A stretch of DNA of 64,000 bases from Pseudoclavibacter endophyticus (GCF_008831085.1 NZ_WBJY01000002.1:488205-552204); one strand, 5' to 3'; positions 41,239 to 49,611 are shown, numbered from the stretch's first letter. A program made the numbers and translations. Notes: a model not told the origin generated them from the sequence alone.

Positions 41239-42055
41239 GAGCGGGTTCTCGATCGTTCCCAACTGGGTTATCCGGGACAGCGAGCTCACCACCTATGAGC
41301 TGCTCGTGTACATGGCGCTCTTGAATCGAGCGAATAGTCGGGGTGAGGCGTGGCCGAGTTTGTCGTTGTTGCAGCGGGAGGCGCGGGCGTCGCGGAATTC
41401 GGTGATTCGGGCGATCAAGACCCTCACGGATCGCGGGTTGCTTGAGGTGGTTCGGAGGGTCGGTGTGGATGGTTCTCCGCAGTCGAATCTCTACCGGGTC
41501 CACTCGACTCGGGGGGTAGTGCCTCAGGGGGACGGGGTAGTGCCTGACAGGGACGGGGTAGTGCCTCAGAGGGACGGGGGTAGTGCCTCACAGGGGGGAG
41601 GTAGTGCCTCAGGGGGACCCGAAGTACTACACACAGAAGTACTACCCAGTGAAGTAGACCCACTGAAGGATCTCTCGCGCGGTGCGCTCGACGTGCCTGG
41701 CCCGACGCCGGAGCAGGTGTTCGACGAGGTGTGGCCGCGGTGGCCGCGGAAGGACAAGCGGAAGCCGGCGCTCGAGAAGTTCAAGCGGCTCGCGAAGACG
41801 GAAGACATCGAGATGATCGGCGCCGCGATCGCCCGATTCGGTGACGCCTACCGGGAGACCACCGATGCCCAGTTCGTGCCGCACCTCGTGACCTGGCTCA
41901 ACCAGGGTCGCTGGGACGACGAGCTGCCACAGGCACGAGGGGGTAACGAGAAGCGCATGACGCACCTCGATGTGATCGCGCGCATGGAACGAGAGGAGGT
42001 TGATCGTGAGACCCAGCGACGCGGGGAAGCTCCTGCAATTGCTGAACTGGGGTGA
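41225..42055 (+). CDS. Phage replication initiation protein, winged-helix (DnaD/O-like), containing origin repeats
   Basis: The 276-residue protein has an N-terminal winged helix at about 10-85 (VIRDSELTTYELLVYMALLNRAN, WPSLSLLQREARASRNSVIRAIKTLTDRGLLEVV). A low-complexity linker (97-145) is encoded by direct repeats. The C-terminal helical domain has PEQVFDEVWPRWPRKDKRKPALEKFK and FVPHLVTWLNQGRW, as in phage replisome-organiser proteins. The linker DNA carries five iterons, the lambda O-like arrangement in which the origin lies inside the initiator gene. The ATG follows GGAAGGA. Confidence 0.8.
   Translation: MATVESGFSIVPNWVIRDSELTTYELLVYMALLNRANSRGEAWPSLSLLQREARASRNSVIRAIKTLTDRGLLEVVRRVGVDGSPQSNLYRVHSTRGVVPQGDGVVPDRDGVVPQRDGGSASQGGGSASGGPEVLHTEVLPSEVDPLKDLSRGALDVPGPTPEQVFDEVWPRWPRKDKRKPALEKFKRLAKTEDIEMIGAAIARFGDAYRETTDAQFVPHLVTWLNQGRWDDELPQARGGNEKRMTHLDVIARMEREEVDRETQRRGEAPAIAELG
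41515..41660. repeat. Iteron array inside the replication gene: predicted phage origin
   Basis: Five copies of GGTAGTGCCTCA (one ending GA) start at 41515, 41536, 41557, 41579 and 41600, that is every 21-22 bp, or two helical turns. They are followed by three repeats beginning GAAGTA at 41621, 41636 and 41651, exactly 15 bp apart. Helical phasing and location in an initiator gene support an origin of replication. Confidence 0.75.
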
Positions 42056-42428
42056 CGTTCGATCGATGAGCGCTCACGACTTCGAGGGCGCCTCACTGAT
42101 CTGGGCCGAAGTGCTCGCGGGCATCTCGTTCGACGACGCCCGCAGAGCCGGCCAGATGCTCCTTCGAGAGCGCACGAACGAAGATCGCCGCCCCATCGTG
42201 CCCGGCGACATCCTTGACGCGCTCCGCCGGCTGGACGAGCCCACGACTCGCGTGGAGCGGGAACGACGCCGCGCGATCGAGAACGCCGAGGCCGAACGGG
42301 CCTGGGAGGAAGAGAAGGCAGCTCGGGCGCAGCACGGGGGAGAGTCCACCCTCGCCCGGCTCATGAGGGAGGAGATCGAGAAGGCGCGGGCTGCTCGCGC
42401 CGCCGAGCTCAACAGCAGCACGAAGTGA
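42006..42428 (+). CDS. Hypothetical phage protein, possible helicase loader or inhibitor
   Basis: The 140-residue protein starts with GTG at 42006, 6 bases after AGGAGG, overlapping the replication gene end. The N-terminal half is helical with SAHDFEGASLIWAEVLAGISFDDARRAGQMLL. The C-terminal half is a long, highly charged helix (ERERRRAIENAEAERAWEEE). A small helical protein directly after a DnaD/O-like initiator is often the helicase loader. This is inferred from position and layout, not from a recognised motif. Confidence 0.6.
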   Translation: MRPSDAGKLLQLLNWGDVRSMSAHDFEGASLIWAEVLAGISFDDARRAGQMLLRERTNEDRRPIVPGDILDALRRLDEPTTRVERERRRAIENAEAERAWEEEKAARAQHGGESTLARLMREEIEKARAARAAELNSSTK

Positions 42429-42461
42429 ATCTGATCGATGCGGATGATGGAGGAGAAATCC

Positions 42462-42674
42462 ATGGGCATCACAATCAGGGTGTGTCCCCAGTGCGGTGAA
42501 CGGCACGCGGTGCAACGGAACGGGAGCATGTCGATCCACACCACGAAATGGGGGGAGCGGTGCGCCCCGCCGGAACGAACTGAGAGAAGCTACGGCACCG
42601 GCTACGACCCGTCGTTCCGAATCGTGACGCAGATGGTCGGGGGTGGACATCCTGGGCTCGGGCGACGTCGGTAA
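42462..42674 (+). CDS. Small zinc-ribbon-like prophage protein
   Basis: The 70-residue protein has VCPQCGERHAVQRNG near the start, a CxxC half-ribbon, and one more Cys (ERCAPPE). GGAGGAG lies before the ATG at 42462, which is preferred to the upstream ATG at 42438. It overlaps the next gene by 32 bases. The function is unknown. Confidence 0.6.
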   Translation: MGITIRVCPQCGERHAVQRNGSMSIHTTKWGERCAPPERTERSYGTGYDPSFRIVTQMVGGGHPGLGRRR

Positions 42675-43305
42675 CTCGGGCACGGGTGACGTCCTGTCGC
42701 CGCTGCTCGCAATCCTGACCGGCCCACACCGGGAGGAGACCGAGGTGCTCGACCCGGTCACGAACCGGCGCGAGACCGTCAAAGGAATCCGCGCAGGCCT
42801 CCTGGACGAGCTGCAGAGTGAGATCGCGATCGGCATGCAACAAGGCACGGGATCTGCGTTCGGTTCGAGAATCCTCGTCGCAGCAGGCCCGATGGACTTG
42901 TCGGAGCGAATATCCGGGGACCTGACCCGCGACTTGATCCGCCTCTCCACGCGCATCCGCTTTGGCCCACTGTCGGACACCTGCCGGCAGTGGGCCGAAG
43001 CGTTCCGTGCCTCGCACCCGACAGCGGGGGAGGTGGCGGAATGGACTGCGACCCTCGAGTCGTGGATCGAAGACATCAACATGATGCTGCAGCCACCGAC
43101 GGAGCGAGAGGTCACCGATCCGTGCCCAATCTGCGCAGGCGAGAAGGTCGTGACCGAAGACTCGGTTGCGCCGGCGGTGGTGCTCAGGTACCTGCAGTCG
43201 CGACCCATCGAGTCGGCCGAGCTCGTGTGCCACTGGTGCGGTCCGATCGCCAAGGGCGTGAACGCGATCGCCGCGACACTCCGCATCTCGAGTAACGCAT
43301 CGTGA
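42643..43305 (+). CDS. Hypothetical prophage protein with C-terminal zinc-binding motif
   Basis: The 220-residue protein is helical in its first 150 residues and ends with a CPICAG ... CHWCG pair of CxxC motifs about 40 residues apart, suggesting a zinc-bound C-terminal domain. It starts with GTG. It is the last gene before the terminator at 43373, so it closes the early/replication operon. No family is recognised. Confidence 0.62.
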   Translation: MDILGSGDVGNSGTGDVLSPLLAILTGPHREETEVLDPVTNRRETVKGIRAGLLDELQSEIAIGMQQGTGSAFGSRILVAAGPMDLSERISGDLTRDLIRLSTRIRFGPLSDTCRQWAEAFRASHPTAGEVAEWTATLESWIEDINMMLQPPTEREVTDPCPICAGEKVVTEDSVAPAVVLRYLQSRPIESAELVCHWCGPIAKGVNAIAATLRISSNAS

Positions 43306-43372
43306 CCTGGCAAAGTGATAGGCTGTAGGCACTTGGCATTCGTGCGCCCAGAATCGGAACGCCGAAGCTAGC

Positions 43373-43403
43373 GAAAGGCCCCGTCGACCTGACGGGGCCT
43401 TTC
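43373..43403 (+). terminator. Intrinsic terminator of the early operon
   Basis: A perfect 13-bp stem (GAAAGGCCCCGTC with its complement) has a 5-base loop and is followed by GTGTTTCC. It separates early genes from the DUF4145 gene. Some 20 bases upstream the motif CGTGCGCCCA occurs, which also precedes the terminator at 44287. Confidence 0.85.
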
Positions 43404-43486
43404 GTGTTTCCAGGTGTAGCCCAATCATCTGCGGTTGCGAGCGAGATTGATGGCCGGGCTCGCGCTTGGCGCGCGATACTGGTGTC

Positions 43487-44179
43487 ATGCTCGATGGCAC
43501 CTGCGCGTACTGCGCCAACCGCGTTCACTTCACTGCCCACTTTGGGCGCGTGGTCGAAGCTCCAGATCAACCCGATAATGATATGGGGCAGCAATTGCTT
43601 CGTGTTGAGCTCGCGACGACGTGTGACAACTGCGGGCGCATGAACTGCGTGCTAGGGGACGCGAGAATCCAGCGCGGGCATTACAGCGCGGGTTCGGACA
43701 TCGACGGCAGGGCCGCAAAGTCGATCGGAGGCAGTATGACGAATCTGTCGTTTGCCCCACCCCTCCTTCAGCCTGCCGTGACCGAATTCCTTCCGGGCGG
43801 TGTTGCGGGATATCTGACCGAGGCGCATCACGCGTCGAGTATCGGCGCCTATCGTGCTGTGCTACTGCTTGTGCGCAGCACGATCGAGGCAACGGCTAAG
43901 TCGAAGGGCGTCCGCAGTGGGTCGCTGTTCGACAAGATCGACGCGATGGCGGATCAGGGAATGATCCGTTCCGGCACCAAAGAGATGGCGCACCTGCTGC
44001 GCGTGCTGGGTAACGACATGGCGCACGGTGACATCGACGAGGTGCCCTCGCAGGAAGACGCCGAGGATGCCTTGACTGTCCTGAGGTTCGTTCTAGATGA
44101 CGTATTCGTCGCTGACGCACGGCGCGCGGACATGTACGCTCGGCGCCGTCCAGCGTCGGTCAACCCTGCCGACGCTTGA
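43487..44179 (+). CDS. DUF4145-domain protein with N-terminal zinc ribbon (prophage moron)
   Basis: The 230-residue protein has two CxxC pairs near its start (CAYC at about 6-9 and CDNCGRMNC at about 46-54), forming a probable zinc ribbon. A helical DUF4145 domain follows at about 110-215 (SSIGAYRAVLLLVRSTIEATAKSKG, LFDKIDAM, HLLRVLGNDMAHGD). DUF4145 proteins are found with restriction and defence genes and in prophages, but their activity is not established. GATACT at 43475-43480 lies 6 bases before the ATG, which fits a leaderless private promoter. Terminators stand on both sides. Confidence 0.78.
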   Translation: MLDGTCAYCANRVHFTAHFGRVVEAPDQPDNDMGQQLLRVELATTCDNCGRMNCVLGDARIQRGHYSAGSDIDGRAAKSIGGSMTNLSFAPPLLQPAVTEFLPGGVAGYLTEAHHASSIGAYRAVLLLVRSTIEATAKSKGVRSGSLFDKIDAMADQGMIRSGTKEMAHLLRVLGNDMAHGDIDEVPSQEDAEDALTVLRFVLDDVFVADARRADMYARRRPASVNPADA

Positions 44180-44286
44180 ACCAATCGACACGCGGCACTT
44201 ATCGGAAGCCATGCTCGAGGCGGTGAACATGAAGCCGGTTCCTCTACCTCGTTGATCGCGCCGGATACGTGCGCCCAAATCTCAAG

Positions 44287-44322
44287 CGAACGCCCCGCAG
44301 GCCAAGAGCCGCGGGGCGTTCG
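44287..44322 (+). terminator. Intrinsic terminator after the DUF4145 gene
   Basis: CGAACGCCCCGC (44287-44298) pairs with GCGGGGCGTTCG (44311-44322), with inner GGC/GCC pairing. Preceded by CGTGCGCCCA as at 43373. The 250-bp gap 44180-44429 holds no other feature except presumably the late promoter. Confidence 0.8.
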
Positions 44323-44429
44323 TCATGCCTGGACCGGCCTCGCGTTCCCAGACGGCAGACCCCTGACTCTCGCGCTGCGACTGATCGGGGACGCGAGGCC
44401 CACGCTCACCGAAGACTAGGAGCCCCGAC

Positions 44430-44660
44430 ATGACCGACACCGGCACTACCCGCATCCGCATCGGCGCGAGCCTCGAGATCAACGGCGCCCCGATCGGCGC
44501 CCAGCTCGGCACGGTCATGTCGGTTCGGTCAGCGGGCGAATCGAAGATCGTGCAGGTCGAGCTCATCGCAGACGACGTCGAGATCGCCATCGACGAGGTT
44601 CCCGACACGACTTTCCTCAACCTGCAGGGCGGCGCGTCACTCACGGTGATCGATGTCTGA
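44430..44660 (+). CDS. Small hypothetical phage protein
   Basis: The 76-residue protein is predicted all-beta (IRIGASLEINGAPIGAQLGTVMSV, KIVQVELIADDVEIAIDEV) and begins the late-gene block. No family is recognised. It overlaps the following small zinc-finger gene by 8 bases. Confidence 0.6.
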   Translation: MTDTGTTRIRIGASLEINGAPIGAQLGTVMSVRSAGESKIVQVELIADDVEIAIDEVPDTTFLNLQGGASLTVIDV

Positions 44661-44754
44661 CCCGTACGACGCGTGGCGGTGCAGCCTATGCGGCACCACA
44701 TTCGTCGTGCCGTCCCTCGCGCGCCACTGCGAGCAGAAGCACGGGGAGCCGTGA
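44653..44754 (+). CDS. 33-residue C2H2-like zinc-finger microprotein
   Basis: A short frame from ATG 44653 to TGA 44754 encodes CSLCGTT, then ARHCEQKH: Cys-x2-Cys, about 11 residues, His, then His. This is close to a single C2H2 finger and nearly fills the whole protein. It is packed between the small gene at 44430 (8-base overlap) and the HNH gene (4-base gap). Its position beside the terminase region is typical of tiny phage DNA-packaging accessory genes. Confidence 0.6.
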   Translation: MSDPYDAWRCSLCGTTFVVPSLARHCEQKHGEP

Positions 44755-44758
44755 CCCC

Positions 44759-45085
44759 ATGGGATGGGAGACCAGCAACCGCCGCGCCTCCCTCCCTCGT
44801 GAGTGGCACAAGCTCCGAGCCCAAGCCAAGAAGCGCGCGGGCGGGCAGTGCGAGCGCATCACCGCAGGCACCCGGTGTCGCCGGCAGGGGACGGACCTCC
44901 ACCACGCAGGGGGAAGGGGTAGTCACAACCTGGGGGATCTCGAGTGGCTGTGCCGTACCCACCATGACGCCGAGACGCAGAAGCAAGCGAAGGCTGCGCA
45001 GCACGCCAAGTGGGTAGATGCCAAGAGGCGCACCCCTGAGCGGCACCCCGGCGCACCAGCCGACGCGCTTCCGTGGTTGCGATGA
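44759..45085 (+). CDS. HNH endonuclease
   Basis: The 108-residue protein has a classic HNH fold: zinc-binding CERI...C, the catalytic DLHHAGG, then GDLEWLCRTHHDAET with the Asn/His helix. HNH nucleases next to terminase genes assist DNA cutting during packaging in many cos phages. It lies 262 bp upstream of the small terminase gene, with inverted repeats between that may be the cutting site. Confidence 0.85.
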   Translation: MGWETSNRRASLPREWHKLRAQAKKRAGGQCERITAGTRCRRQGTDLHHAGGRGSHNLGDLEWLCRTHHDAETQKQAKAAQHAKWVDAKRRTPERHPGAPADALPWLR

Positions 45086-45186
45086 CGAGACACGACCCGC
45101 TCAACACGACACACCGACGCGACACGACCCGCCGACGGCCGGACCAGGGCGAGCCCGAGCCGAGGTCGAGCGAGTGATCGACGAGC

Positions 45187-45326
45187 GAGGGGGAGCCCCC
45201 CTCGCGCCGTCTGAAAAGCCGTCGGGCTTAGCAGACATCCGAACGCATGCATTTTCGCTCTGTTTTTCGACTGGGCCCCTGGTCGATCCGGGGGCGTGGT
45301 ACCCGATCGTGACGACAGGTCGTCAC
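45187..45326. other. Inverted repeats upstream of small terminase: possible packaging site
   Basis: The 261-bp gap between HNH and terS carries GAGGGGG facing CCCCCTC (45187-45203) and a perfect palindrome GTGACGAC-AG-GTCGTCAC (45309-45326) 20 bases before terS. Packaging sites commonly lie here in HNH-terS-terL phages. No overhang sequence can be assigned from one genome. Confidence 0.4.
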
Positions 45327-45346
45327 GGCAGGAAGGGGGGCGCGTC

Positions 45347-45706
45347 ATGGCGCAGAAACGCAAGGCCCCGCCCGGGCTGTCGGCGGCGGCGCAGAAGGTG
45401 TGGCGCGAGACGCTGCAGGTCTACGACCTCGACGAGCACGAGTATCCGACGCTCGAGGCCGCGTGCCGCGAATTGACCCTCGTCGCCCGAATCGAGGATG
45501 TGCTCAAGGATTCCAAGCTGATCGTGCGCGGGTCGATGGGCCAGGAGGTCGCGAATCCGCTGCTCGCGGAGGTTCGCCAGCACCGCGCCGCGTACATCGC
45601 TTTCATGAAGGCGCTGAGGCTGCCCGAGGGCGAGCAGGCGGAGGAATCGCCGAGGACTGAGGCAGCGCGCAAGGCTGCCCAGGCCCGGTGGAATCGTGGC
45701 GCGTAG
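45347..45706 (+). CDS. Terminase small subunit (P27 family-like)
   Basis: The 119-residue protein is helical with PPGLSAAAQKVWRETLQVYDLDEHEYPTLEAACREL, the usual start of P27-type small terminases, and a basic Ala-rich tail (TEAARKAAQARWNRGA). It recognises the packaging site and presents DNA to the large subunit, whose gene overlaps by 11 bases. ATG 45347 follows a GGAAGGGGGG run. Confidence 0.88.
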   Translation: MAQKRKAPPGLSAAAQKVWRETLQVYDLDEHEYPTLEAACRELTLVARIEDVLKDSKLIVRGSMGQEVANPLLAEVRQHRAAYIAFMKALRLPEGEQAEESPRTEAARKAAQARWNRGA

Positions 45707-47465
45707 GCGCCGTGCTGCTGCGCATGACGATAGCCGGGAGATCCGCCGCTACTACCAGGAGCTTCTTTCGGAGCCGTGGGTGTCGCCGGCCACGGAGTTC
45801 CCGGCGACGGCGATCGGCCCGACGTGGCAGACCGACCACGCCGGCCGGTTCATCCTCCCCGAGCACTCCATCGGATGGGACGGTCTCGTCTGGGCCGGGC
45901 AACGGCTGCAGCTCAAGGCCGGCGAGCCGTGGCGGTTCACGGCCGAGCAGGCACGTTGGTGGCTGTGGTGGTACGCGGTCGACGAGCGCGGCGAGTTCGT
46001 CTACGGACGGCAGGCGTGGCTTCAGCGACTCAAGGGGTGGGGCAAGGACCCGCTCGCGGCGGTCGTGCTCGCGAACGAGCTCGTCGGCGTTTCTCGCTTC
46101 GGTGGTTTCCGCCGGGGCGCGCCGTACGCGGTCGAAGAGCCGGACGCGTGGGTGCAGGTCCTCGCGGTCACGCAGCGTCAGACGAAGAACACCATGCGTG
46201 TGTTCCCTCGCCTGTTCACGGAGGAAGCGAAGCGCGAGTACGGGCTGCAGGTCAACAAGGAGCAGATCTACGCGCTCGGTGACACGCGGTTCCTCGAGGC
46301 GCTGACATCGAATCCGGAGCCCATCGAGGGCGCCCGGACGACGGCCGTGCTCGGCAACGAGATGCAGTACTGGCGTGCCCAGAACGGCGGGCACGCCATG
46401 TTCGACGCGGTCGAGGGCAACCTGATGAAGAACCCGAACGGGGCCCGCTTCCTCGGCATCGCAAACGCGTTTCAGCCTGGCCGCGACTCGATCCTCGAAC
46501 GCACCCGGCTCGCCATGGACGCGTCACTCGCGCGGCCGGACGAGGTCAGCTTCGACGGGATCATGTACGACTCGCTTGAGGCGCACCCGAAGGTGCGGCT
46601 TACCGGCGATGCGGCGGCAGACACGATCGAGCGCGTTGTCGAGTCGGTGCGTGGTGATGCGGTGTGGCTAAAGCCGGCCCGCATCCGCGCGTCGGTGATG
46701 GACCCGAAGAACCCGGTGTCGGAGTCTCGCCGGAAGTGGTTCAACCAGATCGTCGCGGCCGAAGACGCATGGATGGACCCGTTCACGTGGGACTCGAACG
46801 GCGACGCGTCGCTGCGCCTCGAGCCTCGCGACGAGGTCGTCCTGTTCTTCGACGGGTCGAAGTCCGACGACGCGACGGTCCTCGTGGCCTGTCGCGTCGC
46901 CGACGGGGCACTGTTCCCGCTGGGACTGTGGGTCGCGCCGCCGAAGGCTCGCCGAGGCGAGTGGACCGCGCCCCGCGGGGTCGTGTCGCAGCGCGTGCGG
47001 CAGGCGTTCAAGGACTACCGGGTCGTCGGGTTCTTCGCGGACCCGTCGCACACCCGCGAGGACGGCACCGCCGACTTGTACTGGAAGGCGACGGTCGACA
47101 AGTGGCACCAGGACTTCCACTCGAAGCTCCTCATCTGGGCTCGGCCGGGCCGTGACGGGCACTCCATCGAGTTCGATATGTCGAACCGGCACGTGGAGGG
47201 CGCCCGATTCGTCGAGGCCGCCGAGCTGTTCGTCGAGGAAGCGGACCAGGGCAACGTGCCGCATCCGGCGCACGCCGAGCTGTCCCGGCACGTGAAGAAC
47301 GCGCGCCGATTCCCCACACAGCACGGCGTCTCGCTCATGAAGGACGGGCGCGAGTCGCCCCGGAAGATCGACCTCGCGGTCGCAGCAGTCGGTGCGCGCA
47401 TGGTGCGCCGCCAAGTCATGAACCTCGCTACGAAGCGGGGTCAAGGAAGGGGCGGCGTGTGGTGA
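45696..47465 (+). CDS. Terminase large subunit
   Basis: The 589-residue ATPase-nuclease packages phage DNA. The N-terminal ATPase region includes RLKGWGKDPLAAVV (about 110-123) as the Walker A-like loop. The C-terminal RNase H-like nuclease has VVLFFDGSKSDD (about 385-396) with the first catalytic Asp, and SPRKIDLAVAAVGA near 563-576 supplying the last. It starts with GTG overlapping terS. The order HNH-terS-terL-portal is that of HK97-type packaging modules. Confidence 0.93.
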   Translation: MARRRRAAAHDDSREIRRYYQELLSEPWVSPATEFPATAIGPTWQTDHAGRFILPEHSIGWDGLVWAGQRLQLKAGEPWRFTAEQARWWLWWYAVDERGEFVYGRQAWLQRLKGWGKDPLAAVVLANELVGVSRFGGFRRGAPYAVEEPDAWVQVLAVTQRQTKNTMRVFPRLFTEEAKREYGLQVNKEQIYALGDTRFLEALTSNPEPIEGARTTAVLGNEMQYWRAQNGGHAMFDAVEGNLMKNPNGARFLGIANAFQPGRDSILERTRLAMDASLARPDEVSFDGIMYDSLEAHPKVRLTGDAAADTIERVVESVRGDAVWLKPARIRASVMDPKNPVSESRRKWFNQIVAAEDAWMDPFTWDSNGDASLRLEPRDEVVLFFDGSKSDDATVLVACRVADGALFPLGLWVAPPKARRGEWTAPRGVVSQRVRQAFKDYRVVGFFADPSHTREDGTADLYWKATVDKWHQDFHSKLLIWARPGRDGHSIEFDMSNRHVEGARFVEAAELFVEEADQGNVPHPAHAELSRHVKNARRFPTQHGVSLMKDGRESPRKIDLAVAAVGARMVRRQVMNLATKRGQGRGGVW

Positions 47466-48802
47466 TGAAGCAGGCTTCGGTCATCGAGCTCGCGCACGAC
47501 GTGCTCATCCCGCAGCTGAACCGGGAGCGCGATGCGCAGATCGTGTTCGACGCGTGGGCGAAGGGCGACCACGTGAAGGCGTACAAGCCTCGCGAAGCGT
47601 CCACCGAGTATGAAGGGCTCCGCGAGAAGGCAATCACGCCCCTCATCGGGCTCGTGATCCGCATCCTGGCGCAGTCGATCGAGATGCGGGACTACATCCC
47701 CGGCATCGAGTCGACGAAAGACGACCTGATGGATGTATGGCGTCGGAACGCGATGGGCATGCGGCAGAAGCGTCTCTACCGGGCCGTGTTCCGGGGCGGC
47801 GTCGCGTATTCCACGCTACTGCCGGGCGACCCGGTGCCGGTGTCGAAAATCTACTCGGCGAAAAACGCTCTCGCGGTCTATCAGGACCCGGAAGCCGATC
47901 ACTGGCCCGAGTTCGGCATCATCCGCGAGACCGCGTCAAACAAGAAGTCGCACTTCCTCGTGATCGATGGCGACGCGGTGTACCGCATTGAGGGCGGCCA
48001 CGACGGGGAAGACCTCAAGTACATCGAGGAGCAGGCCCACGACGTCGGGCTGCCTCCTATCGTGCGGTTCACGGGCGAGATGGACGACGAGGGGTCGGCG
48101 GAGGGTGAGGTTGAGCGCCTCATCCCCATCCAGGGATCCATCGATCAGGCGAAGTTCGACCTCCTCATGACGCAGACCTTCGCGTCGTGGAAGATCCGCG
48201 TGCTCACGGGCATGCAAAAGCCGGGAACTCAGGAAGAGGCGCAGCAGCAGAAGCTGGTGCTCGAGCGGGACCGACTGCTCATCCTCGAGGGCGAGCAGTC
48301 GAAAGCGTTCACGCTCGATGGCACGGATCTCGAGGGGTACATCAAGGCCGGGACGGCGTCGAAGCAGGACCTAGCGTCGGTGGCTCAGATCGCGCAGAAG
48401 GCGATCGTCGGCTCGCAGTCGAACACGTCGGACGGCGCCGAGGCGCAGGCTGCCGAGGAGTGGTCGACGCAGCGGAAGATCAAGGATTACGAGGAGTCGT
48501 TCGCGGCCTCGTGGGGCCAGTGGTTCCGTCTCGCCGGCCTCGAGCAGGGGATCGCCAACGCGTGGGACGACTACGCGGGCGTGTGTGACTGGCGCGACTC
48601 GACGATCCGGTCCATGTCGCAGATGGCCGATGCGCTCGGCAAGATCGCGTCGCAGCTCGGCGTGCCGAAGCAGGAGCTGTGGGACCTCATCCCCGATATT
48701 TCGCCGGATCAGGTGCGTCGGTGGAAGGAAGTGCTCGCCAACGACCCGTACCGGCAGATGCTGGAAGGGCTTGGCGATGACGATCCTTTCGCTGACGGAT
48801 AG
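47459..48802 (+). CDS. Phage portal protein (SPP1 gp6-like)
   Basis: The 447-residue protein forms the dodecameric DNA gate at the capsid vertex. It shows the usual SPP1-type features: an N-terminal wing with YEGLREKAITPLIGLVIRIL and a stem-crown region with GSIDQAKFDLLMTQTFASWKIR. The C-terminal acidic tail is ISPDQVRRWKEVLAND. Three consecutive candidate starts exist (GTG 47459, GTG 47462, ATG 47465); the first is best spaced from GGAAGGGG. It overlaps terL and the following minor head gene. Confidence 0.9.
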   Translation: MVMKQASVIELAHDVLIPQLNRERDAQIVFDAWAKGDHVKAYKPREASTEYEGLREKAITPLIGLVIRILAQSIEMRDYIPGIESTKDDLMDVWRRNAMGMRQKRLYRAVFRGGVAYSTLLPGDPVPVSKIYSAKNALAVYQDPEADHWPEFGIIRETASNKKSHFLVIDGDAVYRIEGGHDGEDLKYIEEQAHDVGLPPIVRFTGEMDDEGSAEGEVERLIPIQGSIDQAKFDLLMTQTFASWKIRVLTGMQKPGTQEEAQQQKLVLERDRLLILEGEQSKAFTLDGTDLEGYIKAGTASKQDLASVAQIAQKAIVGSQSNTSDGAEAQAAEEWSTQRKIKDYEESFAASWGQWFRLAGLEQGIANAWDDYAGVCDWRDSTIRSMSQMADALGKIASQLGVPKQELWDLIPDISPDQVRRWKEVLANDPYRQMLEGLGDDDPFADG

Positions 48803-49559
48803 CTTCAGGCGCGAGCAAGCGCGTGTCGCGGCACGGACAACGGCGCGCCTTGCCGGCGTGTTCCCGGCACTGAATCTGTCGGCGATCGACGCGTCGGCGC
48901 CGGCTTGGCTGCAGGCTGCGGTGCCGATCGTTCAGCGCGGCCACCGGGAGTCCGTTGACGTTGCTGCCGAGTACTACGCCCGGTTCCGCAACGAGGGCGC
49001 CGGGTCAGGGCTCATCACGATCGTGCCGGACCGCTTGCAGGTGCCGGCGGTGGCGACGTCGCTCGAGGTGCTCGGGCCAATGCGTGCGAAGCACCTGCTG
49101 TCGCAGGGCGAGCGATTCGAGGATGTCGCGCGAGCGGTGTTCTCGGCGTCGTCAGGCGCGGCGACACGTCACGCACTGTCGGGGGCGCGCCGCACGTTCG
49201 AGCGGACAGCTCGCGCGTCTGGCGAGTCGCAATTGCTCCGTCGAGTGGCACAGCCCGGCGCATGCCCAATCTGCCGATTCCACGCAATGCGGAACACGAG
49301 CAGGCGCATCTCGGAGGGCGTGCCGATCCCGGCCGCACCGCAGTTTCACGACCACTGCAAATGCAGCTACGCGCTCGTACCCGACGACGGCGCGCTCGGC
49401 GAGGACTACGAAACGTTCCTGGCCGAGTCCCGCGAGATGTATCAGGTGGCGCTCGGCAATCTCACCGAGCAGGACCGCCCCCACACGGCCAAGAACGTGA
49501 CGCGGGAGATGCACCGGTTGAACTACCTGGCCAAGACGGGCAGGCCGTTCGACGTATAG
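48777..49559 (+). CDS. Minor head protein (MuF/VG15-like capsid maturation protein)
   Basis: The 260-residue protein follows the portal and has helical repeats. A Cys/His cluster near residues 160-195 (ACPICRFHAMRN ... FHDHCKCSYALV) is typical of MuF-like minor head proteins. It should sit inside the head near the portal. No protease triad is recognised, so a structural role is more likely than maturation protease activity. The start ATG 48777 overlaps the portal gene by 26 bases. Confidence 0.78.
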   Translation: MTILSLTDSFRREQARVAARTTARLAGVFPALNLSAIDASAPAWLQAAVPIVQRGHRESVDVAAEYYARFRNEGAGSGLITIVPDRLQVPAVATSLEVLGPMRAKHLLSQGERFEDVARAVFSASSGAATRHALSGARRTFERTARASGESQLLRRVAQPGACPICRFHAMRNTSRRISEGVPIPAAPQFHDHCKCSYALVPDDGALGEDYETFLAESREMYQVALGNLTEQDRPHTAKNVTREMHRLNYLAKTGRPFDV

Positions 49560-49611
49560 ACCTCGGCGCCCAGAGGGTGGGCGCCGGCAACCCCTCAAGG
49601 AAGGGAACCCA

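Noticed and set aside
41510..41665. CRISPR array
   Set aside because: Repeats are short, nearly contiguous, in frame with a protein and phased at 21 and 15 bp. There are no unique 30-bp spacers and no cas genes; iterons explain them better.
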